Shown: positions 26,304-35,721, counted from the first letter of the stretch. The stretch is 64,000 bases of DNA from Roseburia faecis (GCF_001406815.1 NZ_CVRR01000007.1:31128-95127); one strand, 5' to 3'. Translations and numbers: made by a program. The notes: generated by a model not told the origin, from the letters alone.

Positions 26304-27146
26304 ATGGAACAAAAGAAAAGTACGAAATACATCTTAATAGCCATCAGCGTTCTTTTCATATTTGTTATGCTGATTCTTCCCCTGTTTTCGATTCTCTTCA
26401 GTGCATTGAAAGAAGGATTTGCTTTTTATCTGCAGGCGGTCACAACCGAATATGTGCGTTCGGCTCTTTTGGTTACATTGCTTGCAACTGTGATCGCGGT
26501 AGTTGTCAATACGTTTTTCGGAATCATGGCGGCATGGCTTCTGACAAAGTTTTCTTTCCGTGGGAAACAGGTGCTTGCCACGCTGATCGATATCCCGTTT
26601 TCGATCTCTCCCGTCATTGTAGGTCTTGCCTTTTTGATGACCTTCGGACGACTCGGCTGGACGTATCCGGCAATCCGGGCGATCAACCAGTTTTTCGGAA
26701 CAAACATCCGCATTACGTTTGCGTTACCGGGTGTGGTGCTTGCCACAATTTTTGTCACTTTCCCGTTTGTATCGCGTGAGATCATCCCGATCTTAAATGC
26801 ACAGGGCAAAGACGAAGAAGAGGCTGCAGCATTGATGGGAGCCGGGGGATTTACGATTTTCCGGAAAATTACCCTTCCCCAGATGAAATGGGGACTGATC
26901 TATGGTATCATTTTATGTACGGCGCGTGCGTTAGGCGAGTTTGGAGCAGTCAATGCACTCTCAAAGACCAGAGGGCAGACATTTACCCTGCCGCTGGAGA
27001 TTGATGCCTTATATATGTCGGGGACGGATACTTCCATCACCTCCGCATTTGCAGTATCTTCCATTCTGGTCATTATTGCGGTGATCGTGCTGATACTCAG
27101 AAACATTTTTGAATACAGAAGCAAAAACAGTAAAGGGATACAGTAA
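26304..27146 (+). CDS. cysW: Sulfate ABC permease CysW
   Basis: A 280-residue second permease with the EAA loop EEEAAALMGAGGFTIFRKITLPQMKWG and the CysW-type end (LCTARALGEFGAVNALS; only partly quoted). Six helices are predicted. AAAGGAAG precedes the ATG. The gap of 49 bases after cysT holds nothing notable. Confidence 0.92.
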   Translation: MEQKKSTKYILIAISVLFIFVMLILPLFSILFSALKEGFAFYLQAVTTEYVRSALLVTLLATVIAVVVNTFFGIMAAWLLTKFSFRGKQVLATLIDIPFSISPVIVGLAFLMTFGRLGWTYPAIRAINQFFGTNIRITFALPGVVLATIFVTFPFVSREIIPILNAQGKDEEEAAALMGAGGFTIFRKITLPQMKWGLIYGIILCTARALGEFGAVNALSKTRGQTFTLPLEIDALYMSGTDTSITSAFAVSSILVIIAVIVLILRNIFEYRSKNSKGIQ

Positions 27147-27157
27147 GGAGTCAGGCT

Positions 27158-28216
27158 ATGTACGTGGAAATGAGAGATATTTGTAAAAATTACGGAAACT
27201 TCCGGGCTTCCGACCATGTCAGCTTTGGCATTGAAAAAGGAAAATTAGTCGCACTGCTTGGACCTTCCGGAAGCGGAAAGACCACACTGCTTCGCATGAT
27301 CGCGGGGCTTGAGACACCAAACAGCGGCGATATCTATATTGACGGGCAGCGTGTCAACGATGTGCCGGCGGCAAAACGAGGCATCGGTTTTGTCTTTCAG
27401 AACTATGCATTGTTTCGTTATATGACCGTCTACGACAACGTAGCTTTTGGTCTCGAACTTGCCAAGGTGCCGAAAAAAGAAATCAAAAAGCGCGTGACCG
27501 AACTGTTGGAACTGACCGGATTAAGCGGAATGGAAAAGCGTTATCCGAACCAGTTGTCCGGCGGGCAGCGTCAGCGAGTGGCATTTGCCCGCGCATTGGC
27601 ACCGAATCCGCAGGTACTTCTTCTCGATGAGCCGTTTGCGGCAATCGATGCAAAAGTCCGCACCGAACTTCGCAACTGGCTTCGCGAGATGGTTGTAAAG
27701 CTTGGCATTACAAGCATTTTTGTCACCCATGATCAGGATGAAGCCGTCGAGGTGGCCGATGAGATTATCATCACAAACCATGGACATATCGAGCAGATGG
27801 GAACGCCGATGGAAATTTATAAATCACCGGACACCCCGTTCGTGGCACAGTTTATCGGCCGTTCCTCGATCGTAGAGCATTATGAGCGTCTGCTTGGATT
27901 TGATCCGGTCGAGGGCGCAACCCACGCAGTTATCCGTCCGGAATTTGTCCGCATGTCCAGAAGCGAGCCACCACAGCATATGAGTGCCGCCGAGCGTGGA
28001 ATCGTAAAAGATGTGATATTCCGAGGAAATCATCTGGATGTTGTCGTTGATGTGGGAGGCATCCCGATCGTCACCGAGCGCTCACTTGAAAAAGATCCGG
28101 TTGAAATTGGAGAACAGGTATATGTCTTAATTTACCGCCTGTATATATTTGATGAAAACCAGACCTATCTTGTAGAAAATAAGGAAATGCAGGAAGGTGA
28201 GGTCTTCTACATTTAA
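27158..28216 (+). CDS. cysA: Sulfate ABC ATPase CysA
   Basis: A 352-residue ATPase with Walker A GPSGSGKTT, signature LSGGQRQRVAFARAL, Walker B LLLDEPFAAID and switch His in FVTHDQDEAVE. The C-terminal regulatory region (IRPEFVRMS) is of TOBE type. It drives sulfate import through CysT and CysW. CysA and the next gene are about 20 bases apart. Confidence 0.92.
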   Translation: MYVEMRDICKNYGNFRASDHVSFGIEKGKLVALLGPSGSGKTTLLRMIAGLETPNSGDIYIDGQRVNDVPAAKRGIGFVFQNYALFRYMTVYDNVAFGLELAKVPKKEIKKRVTELLELTGLSGMEKRYPNQLSGGQRQRVAFARALAPNPQVLLLDEPFAAIDAKVRTELRNWLREMVVKLGITSIFVTHDQDEAVEVADEIIITNHGHIEQMGTPMEIYKSPDTPFVAQFIGRSSIVEHYERLLGFDPVEGATHAVIRPEFVRMSRSEPPQHMSAAERGIVKDVIFRGNHLDVVVDVGGIPIVTERSLEKDPVEIGEQVYVLIYRLYIFDENQTYLVENKEMQEGEVFYI

Positions 28217-28235
28217 TCACAAGGAAGGATTACTT

Positions 28236-29933
28236 ATGAAAATCGAGGGAAAAAAAATACTCCATACGGATGTCCTCATCATCGGCGGCGGCACAGCAGG
28301 CTGCTACGCGGCAATGACCATCCGTGAACAATCCGATTATTCCATAATCATAGCAGAAAAAGCCAACATCAGGCGCAGCGGCTGTCTGGCAGCCGGAGTC
28401 AACGCGCTCAATGCCTATATCACCAAAGGTCATGTTCCGCAGGATTACGTGGACTACGCCACAAAAGATGCCGACGGCATCGTCCGGCCGGATCTGCTTT
28501 TGACCATGTCCGAAGGACTCAACCGTGTGACCGCCAAAATGGAACAGCTTGGTCTGGTCATCTTAAAAGACGAAAACGGCGAGTATGTGGCAAGAGGAAA
28601 CCGCAATATCAAGATCAACGGCGAAAACTTCAAGCCGCTTCTTGCAGATGCTGTCAGCAAATTAGACGATGTGACCGTCATCAACCAGTTAAACATTACC
28701 GATTATCTGGTAAACAATAATAAGATCGAAGGAGCCGTCGGTTTTTCCATTGCAGACGGTACGGCCTACGAGATCCGCGCAAAAAAAGTGCTGATCGCAA
28801 CCGGAGGAGCCGCAGGACTTTACCGCCCGAACAATCCGGGTTTTTCCCGTCATAAAATGTGGTATCCGCCGTTTAACACCGGTGCCGGATATGCCATGGG
28901 AATGGAAGCCGGAGCCGAGATGACCACATTTGAGATGCGCTTTATCGCCCTGCGCTGTAAAGATACGATCGCTCCGACCGGAACGATTGCACAGGGTGTC
29001 GGAGCAAAGCAGATCAACGCACACGGAGAAGTGTATGAGACAAAATACGGTCTGACTACTTCCCAGCGTGTGTACGGAACTGTTGAAGAAAATGTACAGG
29101 GACGCGGACCATGTTATCTTCGCACCGAGGGCATCTCCGCAGAGCAGGATGAATCGCTCTTAAAAGCATACTTAAACATGGCACCGGGACAGACCCTCAA
29201 GTGGGTGGAATCCGGGAAAAATCCAAGTGAGCAGAACGTGGAAATTGAGGGAACTGAGCCGTACATCGTAGGTGGTCATACCGCCAGTGGTTACTGGGTA
29301 GATACCGAACGCGAGACAACGATCCACGGACTCTATGCTGCCGGAGATGTGGCAGGCGGCTGTCCACAGAAATATGTAACCGGCGCACTGGTGGAGGGCG
29401 AGATCGCAGCCCATTCCATCGTGCAGAAATTAAACGAAGAACAGGTGGCAGATACGGCGGCTTCTGATGAAGAAGCGGTTCTTGAAAATAAAATTGCCGA
29501 GTATGATGCATTTCTCACAAAGCAGGACCCGGCATTTACCGTTGAGGAACTCGAGGAAGCCATGCAGAAAGTCATGGACCAGTATGCAGGCGGAATCGGA
29601 ACCCATTACCAGTTCAACGAAAAGCAGCTTGCCATGGCGGAAGAAAAAATAAAGAAACTGCAGATCCTTGCAAAAGGACTTGCGGCAGCCGATATGCATG
29701 AACTGATGTTTATCTATGAGCTGAAAGAACGGCTGACCGTGTGCTTGACTGTGATCGCACATCTGCGTGCACGCAAGGAGACACGCTGGCACAGTTTCGC
29801 GGAGAATCTGGATTATCCGGAGAAGAGTGATGCATGGCTCTGCTATGTAAACTCGAAAAAGAACGGGGACCAGATTACGATGATCCGCAGAGATCTGGTG
29901 AAAGGAGGAGAAACCTATGAGCATCGCGATTGA
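28236..29933 (+). CDS. aprA: APS reductase alpha subunit-like flavoprotein (AprA)
   Basis: A 565-residue FAD enzyme of the fumarate reductase/AprA superfamily. It has the dinucleotide fold TDVLIIGGGTAGCYAAMTI near residue 11, a large flavoprotein core and a conserved GLYAAGDVAGGCPQKYVTGALVEG FAD block (quoted only in part). Its place between the sulfate importer and CysDN, with a ferredoxin-type AprB partner, supports adenylylsulfate reduction to sulfite and AMP. It is somewhat shorter than dissimilatory AprA, and no Qmo or AprM membrane partner is present, so electrons probably come from ferredoxin or a thiol. GGAAGGA precedes the ATG at 28236; the open frame upstream overlaps cysA. Confidence 0.85.
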   Translation: MKIEGKKILHTDVLIIGGGTAGCYAAMTIREQSDYSIIIAEKANIRRSGCLAAGVNALNAYITKGHVPQDYVDYATKDADGIVRPDLLLTMSEGLNRVTAKMEQLGLVILKDENGEYVARGNRNIKINGENFKPLLADAVSKLDDVTVINQLNITDYLVNNNKIEGAVGFSIADGTAYEIRAKKVLIATGGAAGLYRPNNPGFSRHKMWYPPFNTGAGYAMGMEAGAEMTTFEMRFIALRCKDTIAPTGTIAQGVGAKQINAHGEVYETKYGLTTSQRVYGTVEENVQGRGPCYLRTEGISAEQDESLLKAYLNMAPGQTLKWVESGKNPSEQNVEIEGTEPYIVGGHTASGYWVDTERETTIHGLYAAGDVAGGCPQKYVTGALVEGEIAAHSIVQKLNEEQVADTAASDEEAVLENKIAEYDAFLTKQDPAFTVEELEEAMQKVMDQYAGGIGTHYQFNEKQLAMAEEKIKKLQILAKGLAAADMHELMFIYELKERLTVCLTVIAHLRARKETRWHSFAENLDYPEKSDAWLCYVNSKKNGDQITMIRRDLVKGGETYEHRD

Positions 29934-30231
29934 TTCCATGAAATGCAGGGCATGTGGAAAATGTCTGGATGTCTGTCCGGGAAGCCTGATCGTGCGCGGC
30001 GAAGACAAAAAAGCCGTGATCCGGTATCCGAAGGACTGCTGGGGATGCGCCTCCTGTATCAAGGAGTGTCCGTTTGAGGCAATTTCCTATTACCTGGGTG
30101 CCGACATCGGCGGCATGGGAAGCCAGATGACCGTTCATACGGAAGGAGATCTGTTACACTGGCGAATTAAAAAAACAGATGGTACAATAGAAACAATTGT
30201 TGTGAATAAAAAGGATTCGAATAAATATTAA
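29917..30231 (+). CDS. aprB: APS reductase beta subunit-like ferredoxin (AprB)
   Basis: A 104-residue protein with two 4Fe-4S motifs ([14 protein letters not shown] at residue 9 onward; [15 protein letters not shown] near 44), then a short strand-rich tail. It overlaps the aprA stop by 17 bases with GGAGGAG inside aprA, so the two are coupled. Dissimilatory AprB has about 150 residues with a long tail that clasps AprA; here most of that tail is missing. It would pass electrons to the AprA flavin. Confidence 0.85.
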   Translation: MSIAIDSMKCRACGKCLDVCPGSLIVRGEDKKAVIRYPKDCWGCASCIKECPFEAISYYLGADIGGMGSQMTVHTEGDLLHWRIKKTDGTIETIVVNKKDSNKY

Positions 30232-30242
30232 GGAGGAAGATC

Positions 30243-31142
30243 ATGAGTCAATTATCTCATCTTGATGCACTCGAAGCGGAAGCAATCTACATTATCCGTG
30301 AGGTAGCGGCAGAGTGTGAAAAACCAGTAATGCTTTATTCCATAGGAAAGGACAGTTCGGTAATGCTTCATCTTGCCATGAAAGCATTTTATCCGGAGAA
30401 GCCGCCATTCCCATTTTTACATGTGAACACGACATGGAAATTCAAGGAAATGATTAAGTTCCGTGATGAGACGGCAAAGAAACTTGGGATTAACATGATC
30501 GAGTATATCAACGAGGACGGTGTAAAGCGTGGCATCAATCCGTTTGATTACGGCAGCCAGTACACCGACATCATGAAGACACAGGCATTAAAACAGGCGT
30601 TGAATAAATACGGATTTACTGCAGCATTCGGCGGCGGACGTCGTGACGAGGAAAAATCCCGTGCAAAAGAGAGAATTTTCTCTTTCCGTAATGAGAATCA
30701 TGCATGGGACCCGAAGAACCAGAGACCGGAGATGTGGAAACTTTATAACTCCAAGATCAACAAGGGTGAGAGTATTCGTGTGTTCCCGATTTCCAACTGG
30801 ACGGAGACGGATATCTGGGAGTACATAAAGAGAGAAAACATCGATATCGTGCCGCTGTATTTTGCAGCAAAGCGTCCGGTGATTGAGCGTGACGGACAGA
30901 TTATCATGGTGGATGATGATCGTCTGAAACTTCGTCCGGGTGAGAAAATTGAATACAAGAATGTGCGTTTCCGTACCTTGGGATGCTATCCACTGACCGG
31001 TGGAATCGAATCCAACGCGACCACATTAGATGAGATTATTGACGAGACCTTGAGTGCTGTAGAGTCTGAGCGGACCACCCGTGTCATTGACAACGAGGCA
31101 GCCGGCAGCATGGAACGAAGAAAGAGGGAGGGTTATTTCTAA
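30243..31142 (+). CDS. cysD: Sulfate adenylyltransferase small subunit CysD
   Basis: Makes adenylylsulfate from ATP and sulfate, together with the GTPase CysN. It is a PAPS-reductase-fold PP-loop enzyme: the SxGKDS loop is at residues 33-38 ([11 protein letters not shown]), followed by [12 protein letters not shown] and the C-terminal [16 protein letters not shown] block. At 299 residues the length is normal. AAGGAGG precedes the ATG. Confidence 0.95.
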   Translation: MSQLSHLDALEAEAIYIIREVAAECEKPVMLYSIGKDSSVMLHLAMKAFYPEKPPFPFLHVNTTWKFKEMIKFRDETAKKLGINMIEYINEDGVKRGINPFDYGSQYTDIMKTQALKQALNKYGFTAAFGGGRRDEEKSRAKERIFSFRNENHAWDPKNQRPEMWKLYNSKINKGESIRVFPISNWTETDIWEYIKRENIDIVPLYFAAKRPVIERDGQIIMVDDDRLKLRPGEKIEYKNVRFRTLGCYPLTGGIESNATTLDEIIDETLSAVESERTTRVIDNEAAGSMERRKREGYF

Positions 31143-31143
31143 A

Positions 31144-32844
31144 ATGAGCGGATTATTGAAATTTATTACCTGCGGTAGTGTAGACGATGGAAAATCCACA
31201 CTGATCGGACATATTTTATACGATTCCAAACTGCTTTACGCAGATCAGGAGAAAGCGTTGGAGCTGGATTCCAAAGTAGGAAGCCGCGGCGGCGCAATCG
31301 ATTACTCCCTCCTTCTGGACGGACTGATGGCAGAGCGTGAACAGGGTATCACTATTGATGTGGCATACCGTTACTTTACAACCGAAAAGAGAAGCTTTAT
31401 CGTGGCAGATACTCCGGGACATGAGGAGTACACAAGAAACATGGCAGTCGGTGCATCCTTTGCAGACCTTGCCGTTATCCTTGTGGATGCAAAGCAGGGC
31501 GTGCTCGTACAGACCAGAAGACATGCCAGAATCTGTGCACTGATGGGAATCCGTTACTTTGTATTTGCTGTAAATAAGATGGATCTTGTCGATTACAGCG
31601 AGGAGCGTTTCAAGGAGATCGTTGCACAGATTCAGGAACTTTCCGAGGAACTGCATTTAGCAAGTGTCAAGATCATTCCGGTTTCTGCAACCGAGGGTGA
31701 CAATGTCACCACCCATTCCGACAATATGCCATGGTACACGCAGGAGCCACTGCTTGCTTACTTAGAGAATATCGATGTGAGCGAAAAGAAGCAGGAAGAA
31801 GGCTTCTATATGCCGGTACAGCGTGTCTGCCGTCCGGATCACACGTTCCGTGGTTTCCAGGGACAGATCGAGAGTGGCGCTGTATCGGTCGGTGATACAA
31901 TCGTGACTCTGCCAAGCAATGAGCATGCAAAAGTAAAGAGCATTTTAGTCGGAGATAAAGATGCACAGACTGCAGATGCAGGCCGTCCAGTTACCATCCA
32001 GCTTGACAAGGAAGTGGATGTATCCCGCGGATGTGTTCTCGCAAAAGATACGAAGCTTCCGGTCAGCAAGAAATTTACCGCAACAATCCTCTGGATGGAC
32101 GATGAGGAACTGACCGTCGGCAAAGATTATCTCGTAAAACTCGGTACACGTACGATTCCGGGTATCTTAAAGAATATCCAGTACAAGATTGATGTCAACA
32201 CCGGTGAATTTATTCCGGTTGGCCGCCTGCGCAAGAACGAGATTGCGGTCTGCGATCTGGTATTGCAGGAAGAGATCGTCATTGATGCTTTTGCAAAGCA
32301 TAAGACATTGGGAGAACTGATCCTGATCGACCGTATTTCCAACATGACCTCCGCATGTGGTGTTGTGGAAAATCCAACGCTCGATGAGACGAAAGACTTA
32401 AAATGCGCATTTGCCCACGGAAATCTCAAGGCAAACGGAGATATCTTCGAGGAATATTACTATGACCTTGAGGCGATGAACGTCTTTAAGGTACAGCCTT
32501 CCGATAAAACTTACACGATCGGTGATGTGATTCCGGTCAAGGGTGAGACGTATCAGTATCCGGACAGCTTTGATGTGGTTGTTCTGCGTGAGCAGGTAGC
32601 GGTATCCATCCGTGACCAGAAGGTTACTGCAATTATTCCGCTTGCTGACTTTGCATACAACGATGTGCCTGTCATCAACGGCCGTGGATTTGCGGTTCAT
32701 GTAACAAGTGCCGCAGATGTGGATGCGTTCAAGAAGGAGCTTTCCGCAGAGGGCAGGGAGATCTCTGAGAACTTCTTTAATAAGTGGGTTGATTTTGAGA
32801 CTTACCGCCGCATCGTATTTAAGGATGAGCACTGGACAGAATAA
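31144..32844 (+). CDS. cysN: Sulfate adenylyltransferase GTPase subunit CysN, with extra C-terminal region
   Basis: The GTPase subunit that couples GTP hydrolysis to sulfate activation. It has G1 GSVDDGKST (residues 11-19), G3 DTPGHEEY and G4 NKMD, then EF-Tu-like domains II and III. At 566 residues it is about 90 longer than E. coli CysN. The extra C-terminal part (roughly 470-566, with FDVVVLREQVAVSIRDQK and ENFFNKWVDFETYRRIVF) has no P-loop and is not an APS kinase domain. This agrees with a route through AprAB, which needs no PAPS. The start lies one base after the cysD stop codon. Confidence 0.93.
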   Translation: MSGLLKFITCGSVDDGKSTLIGHILYDSKLLYADQEKALELDSKVGSRGGAIDYSLLLDGLMAEREQGITIDVAYRYFTTEKRSFIVADTPGHEEYTRNMAVGASFADLAVILVDAKQGVLVQTRRHARICALMGIRYFVFAVNKMDLVDYSEERFKEIVAQIQELSEELHLASVKIIPVSATEGDNVTTHSDNMPWYTQEPLLAYLENIDVSEKKQEEGFYMPVQRVCRPDHTFRGFQGQIESGAVSVGDTIVTLPSNEHAKVKSILVGDKDAQTADAGRPVTIQLDKEVDVSRGCVLAKDTKLPVSKKFTATILWMDDEELTVGKDYLVKLGTRTIPGILKNIQYKIDVNTGEFIPVGRLRKNEIAVCDLVLQEEIVIDAFAKHKTLGELILIDRISNMTSACGVVENPTLDETKDLKCAFAHGNLKANGDIFEEYYYDLEAMNVFKVQPSDKTYTIGDVIPVKGETYQYPDSFDVVVLREQVAVSIRDQKVTAIIPLADFAYNDVPVINGRGFAVHVTSAADVDAFKKELSAEGREISENFFNKWVDFETYRRIVFKDEHWTE

Positions 32845-32864
32845 TCATTTTATTATGAGAATGG

Positions 32865-32900
32865 AATCCCTGCTGGTTTTAACCAGCGGGGATTTTTTTG
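32865..32900 (+). terminator. Terminator of the sulfate operon
   Basis: A long stem (AATCCCTGCTGGTT / AACCAGCGGGGATT, with one mismatch) and a T7 tract follow cysN. Confidence 0.9.
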
Positions 32901-32926
32901 CTGGAAAAATAAGTGGAAATAAAAGG

Positions 32927-32955
32927 TTGACAATAGGGTATGATTGCTGTATATT
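32927..32955 (+). promoter_or_regulatory. Promoter of the metY-hcy operon
   Basis: TTGACA (32927-32932), a 17-base spacer and TATATT (32950-32955). The transcript would begin near 32962, leaving a leader of only about 44 bases, too short for a SAM riboswitch. Confidence 0.75.
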
Positions 32956-32971
32956 AACTATAACATATTAA

Positions 32972-32998
32972 ACCTATTAGATAAGTATGAATTAGGGG
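32972..32998 (+). promoter_or_regulatory. Probable sulfur-regulator operator before metY
   Basis: ACCTATT-N7-TATGAATTA followed by GGGG, the same motif as in the cys promoter at 24337. Here it lies just downstream of the predicted transcription start and overlaps the ribosome site, a position suited to repression. Confidence 0.6.
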
Positions 32999-33005
32999 AA
33001 ATGAA

Positions 33006-34238
33006 ATGGGATTCAACACAGAACTACTACATGGTACAAAAACCGGAGATCCGGTGACCGGAGCCACACTTACCCCGGTGTACCAGTCCAGTGCTTTTTT
33101 TCAGCCATCGGCAGAGCAGCATGAGAAGCTGTTTCACAACAAAGCTGCTGGATATTCTTACACGAGAATCAATAACCCGACCATCGCAGCATTTGAAGAA
33201 CGCATGACGGTTCTGGAAAAAGGTGTGGCATCCGTTGCCTGTGCATCCGGCATGGCGGCAATTACCAATGCCCTTCTGAATATCGTAGGAAGTGGTGATG
33301 AGATCATCACAAGCACCAGCCTGTATGGAGGAACGATTGATCTTTACCACGATCTGGAAGCGTTTGGAATTACAACAATTTTTGCAGATACGAATGATCT
33401 GGAAGATCTCGAATCCAAGATCACGGATAAGACGAGAGTCATCTTCGCGGAGACGATTGGCAATCCAAAGCTGGATGTGACCGACATCCCGGCACTTGCA
33501 GGGATCGCAAAGCGGCACAATCTTCCACTCATGATCGATAATACGGTAGCTACCGCGTTTCTTGTTCGTCCGCTCGAACTTGGCGCAGACATCGTAATCA
33601 ATTCCACATCCAAATACATCAACGGCAACAGCAGTGCCATCAGTGGTGTGATCACCGATGCGGGAAGATTCAAATGGGATCTGGAGCGGTATCCGGGCAT
33701 GAAAGACTATAAAAAGTTTGCAAAATTTGCCTTTACTGCAAAACTGAGAAACGGATTGTTCCGCAACATGGGAGCCTGTATGGCGCCGCAGACTGCATAC
33801 TATAATCTGCTTGGTATGGAGACACTGGGGCTTCGTATGGAGCGGGCGTGTGACAACGCAATGCAGCTTGCGGCTTATCTGGAAACCATTCCGGGAATCA
33901 GCGTAAACTATCCGGGACTTGCATCGAGTCCGTGGAACGGTGTGGCAAAGCAGTTGCTGGATGGAAGATTTGGAGCAATTTTAACCATTCGCGTGGGAAG
34001 CAAGGAACGCGCTTTTGCAATCATGAATGCGCTGACGATTCCGCAGATCGTATCCAACATCGGAGATACCAAGACACTGATCGTACATCCGGAATCCACA
34101 CTGGCGGCACACTCAACCGAGCAGGAAAAGATTGACGCCGCCGTATTTGATGATATGATAAGAATAAGTGTCGGTATTGAGGATATCGAAGATCTGAAGC
34201 AGGATTTTACAGCAGCAATCCAAAATACCGTCGGATAA
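33006..34238 (+). CDS. metY: O-acetylhomoserine sulfhydrylase MetY-type (PLP enzyme)
   Basis: A 410-residue PLP enzyme of the Cys/Met metabolism family. It joins a reduced sulfur source with O-acetylhomoserine to give homocysteine. The PLP-binding Lys is K203 in NSTSKYINGNSS; YSYTRINNPT and ASGMAAI are the other family marks. It heads a seven-gene cluster holding sulfite reductase and a complete sulfur-carrier system, so its sulfur donor may be a protein thiocarboxylate instead of free sulfide, as shown for Wolinella MetY. AGGGGAA precedes the ATG. The free-sulfide reaction cannot be excluded. Confidence 0.88.
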   Translation: MGFNTELLHGTKTGDPVTGATLTPVYQSSAFFQPSAEQHEKLFHNKAAGYSYTRINNPTIAAFEERMTVLEKGVASVACASGMAAITNALLNIVGSGDEIITSTSLYGGTIDLYHDLEAFGITTIFADTNDLEDLESKITDKTRVIFAETIGNPKLDVTDIPALAGIAKRHNLPLMIDNTVATAFLVRPLELGADIVINSTSKYINGNSSAISGVITDAGRFKWDLERYPGMKDYKKFAKFAFTAKLRNGLFRNMGACMAPQTAYYNLLGMETLGLRMERACDNAMQLAAYLETIPGISVNYPGLASSPWNGVAKQLLDGRFGAILTIRVGSKERAFAIMNALTIPQIVSNIGDTKTLIVHPESTLAAHSTEQEKIDAAVFDDMIRISVGIEDIEDLKQDFTAAIQNTVG

Positions 34239-34274
34239 ACAAAGAAAAATACACAAGGTTTAAAGGAGAGAGTA

Positions 34275-35135
34275 ATGGCTGTTGATTATGCTACATTGAA
34301 AAAAGGCGGATTTATGCGCCAGAAACAAAAAAATAATTTTTCCCTGCGGCTGGCTGTGGTAGGTGGAAATCTTACAGCAGAGAATTTACAGATTATCGCA
34401 AAGGTTGCAGAAAAATACGGAGACGGACACGTACATCTGACTTCCCGTCAGAGTGTGGAAATCCCATTTATCAAACTTGACGATGTAGAAGAAGTTAAGG
34501 AAGTGCTGGCAACCGGGGGATGTAAGCCGGGTGTGTGTGGACCGCGTGTCCGTACGATTACAGCCTGTCAGGGATCGGCGGTATGCCCTAGTGGAAATAT
34601 TGACAGTTATGATATTGCAAAAAAACTGGATGAGCGTTATTTTGCAAGAGAACTTCCGCATAAGTTTAAATTTGGTGTAACCGGATGCCAGAACAACTGC
34701 TTAAAGGCAGAAGAAAATGATGTCGGAATCAAGGGTGCATCCATTGTGGAATGGGAGGAAGCAGCCTGCATCAACTGTGGGATCTGTGAGAAGACCTGCC
34801 GCGTGGATGCAATCAGTACCGTGGACGGAAAAATCGTTCTCAATGAGGAAAAATGTAACAACTGCGGACGCTGTGTAAAGGCCTGTCCGACCGATGCATG
34901 GAAAGCGACACCTGCATTTGAGGTATCTTTCGGTGGACTGTTTGGAAACCGCGTATACAAAGGCGAGAAGTATCTTCCGCTTGTGACATCCGAGGAACAG
35001 TTATTCCGCATTACCGATGCGGCAATCCAGTTCTTTGATGACAATGCCAATCCGGGAGAGCGTTTCCGCATGACACTCGAGAGAGTGGGACTTGATAAAT
35101 TTGAAGAGAAGATAAAGGAGGCATACAATGGCTGA
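34275..35135 (+). CDS. Small siroheme sulfite reductase with ferredoxin domain
   Basis: A 286-residue member of the nitrite/sulfite reductase family. The four Cys that bind the coupled siroheme-4Fe-4S centre are C98 and C104 (ACQGSAVC) and C138 and C142 (GCQNNC). Two inserted ferredoxin motifs (CINCGICEKTC and CNNCGRCVKAC) follow at about 170-205. It is much shorter than E. coli CysI (570) and belongs with the compact Dsr/AsrC-like reductases. It should reduce the sulfite formed by AprAB to sulfide. The ribosome site is AAAGGAGAG. Its 3' end overlaps the TusA-like gene by eight bases. Confidence 0.85.
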   Translation: MAVDYATLKKGGFMRQKQKNNFSLRLAVVGGNLTAENLQIIAKVAEKYGDGHVHLTSRQSVEIPFIKLDDVEEVKEVLATGGCKPGVCGPRVRTITACQGSAVCPSGNIDSYDIAKKLDERYFARELPHKFKFGVTGCQNNCLKAEENDVGIKGASIVEWEEAACINCGICEKTCRVDAISTVDGKIVLNEEKCNNCGRCVKACPTDAWKATPAFEVSFGGLFGNRVYKGEKYLPLVTSEEQLFRITDAAIQFFDDNANPGERFRMTLERVGLDKFEEKIKEAYNG

Positions 35136-35373
35136 TTTTACAATTGATGAAACTGTAGATATTACGGATGTGGTCTGCCCGATGACGTTTGTCAAGGCAA
35201 AGGTAGCCATGGAAGAGTTAGAGATCGGACAGGTGCTTTCCGTACATATGAATGATGGAGAGCCGGTGCAGAACGTACCGAGAAGTTTCAAGGAAGAGGG
35301 ACAGCAGGTATTAAAGCTGATCGACAATGAAGATGGAACTTATGACCTTATTGTAAAGAAACTCGAAGAGTAG
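35128..35373 (+). CDS. TusA-like sulfurtransferase
   Basis: An 81-residue TusA/SirA-fold protein with the active Cys-Pro pair at C17-P18 (DVVCPMTFVKAK). Such proteins carry sulfur as a persulfide. In this cluster it probably relays sulfide or persulfide between the sulfite reductase and the sulfur carrier. Its start lies within the end of the reductase gene (AAGGAGG upstream), so the two are coupled. Confidence 0.85.
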   Translation: MADFTIDETVDITDVVCPMTFVKAKVAMEELEIGQVLSVHMNDGEPVQNVPRSFKEEGQQVLKLIDNEDGTYDLIVKKLEE

Positions 35374-35391
35374 ACAAGAGAGGTTAAGCGC

Positions 35392-35709
35392 ATGGCAGCA
35401 AGAGTAAGTAAAGATAATTTTGAAGTGGAGGTTTTGCAGGCTTCTATACCGGTACTGGTGGAGTTTTATTCCGATTCCTGCATTCCGTGCAAACAGATGT
35501 CACCGATTCTTGGCGATATCGAAGATGATTATGAGGATCACTTAAAAGTGGTCAAAGTCAATGCAAATTTTGACGGGGAACTGGCAGAACAGTATTCCGT
35601 TATGGTTTCTCCGACCATCCTGTTTTTCAAAGATGGAAAGGAAGCAGAGCGTGTGCGCGGTCTGATTAAGAAGCCGGAACTGGAAGAAATTGTGAAAAAA
35701 TATATTTAG
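35392..35709 (+). CDS. Thioredoxin
   Basis: A 105-residue thioredoxin. The redox motif is C30-I-P-C33 (SDSCIPCKQM) rather than the usual WCGPC, and the cis-Pro block is VSPTILFF. It may supply electrons to the AprAB/sulfur relay or release sulfide from TusA. Thioredoxin reductase is encoded nearby at 39235. AGAGAGG lies upstream. Confidence 0.88.
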   Translation: MAARVSKDNFEVEVLQASIPVLVEFYSDSCIPCKQMSPILGDIEDDYEDHLKVVKVNANFDGELAEQYSVMVSPTILFFKDGKEAERVRGLIKKPELEEIVKKYI

Positions 35710-35721
35710 GAGGAGTTACCG

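Noticed and set aside
32956..33005. SAM or T-box riboswitch before metY
   Set aside because: The leader is only about 44 bases, far too short; the dyad-type motif explains it better.
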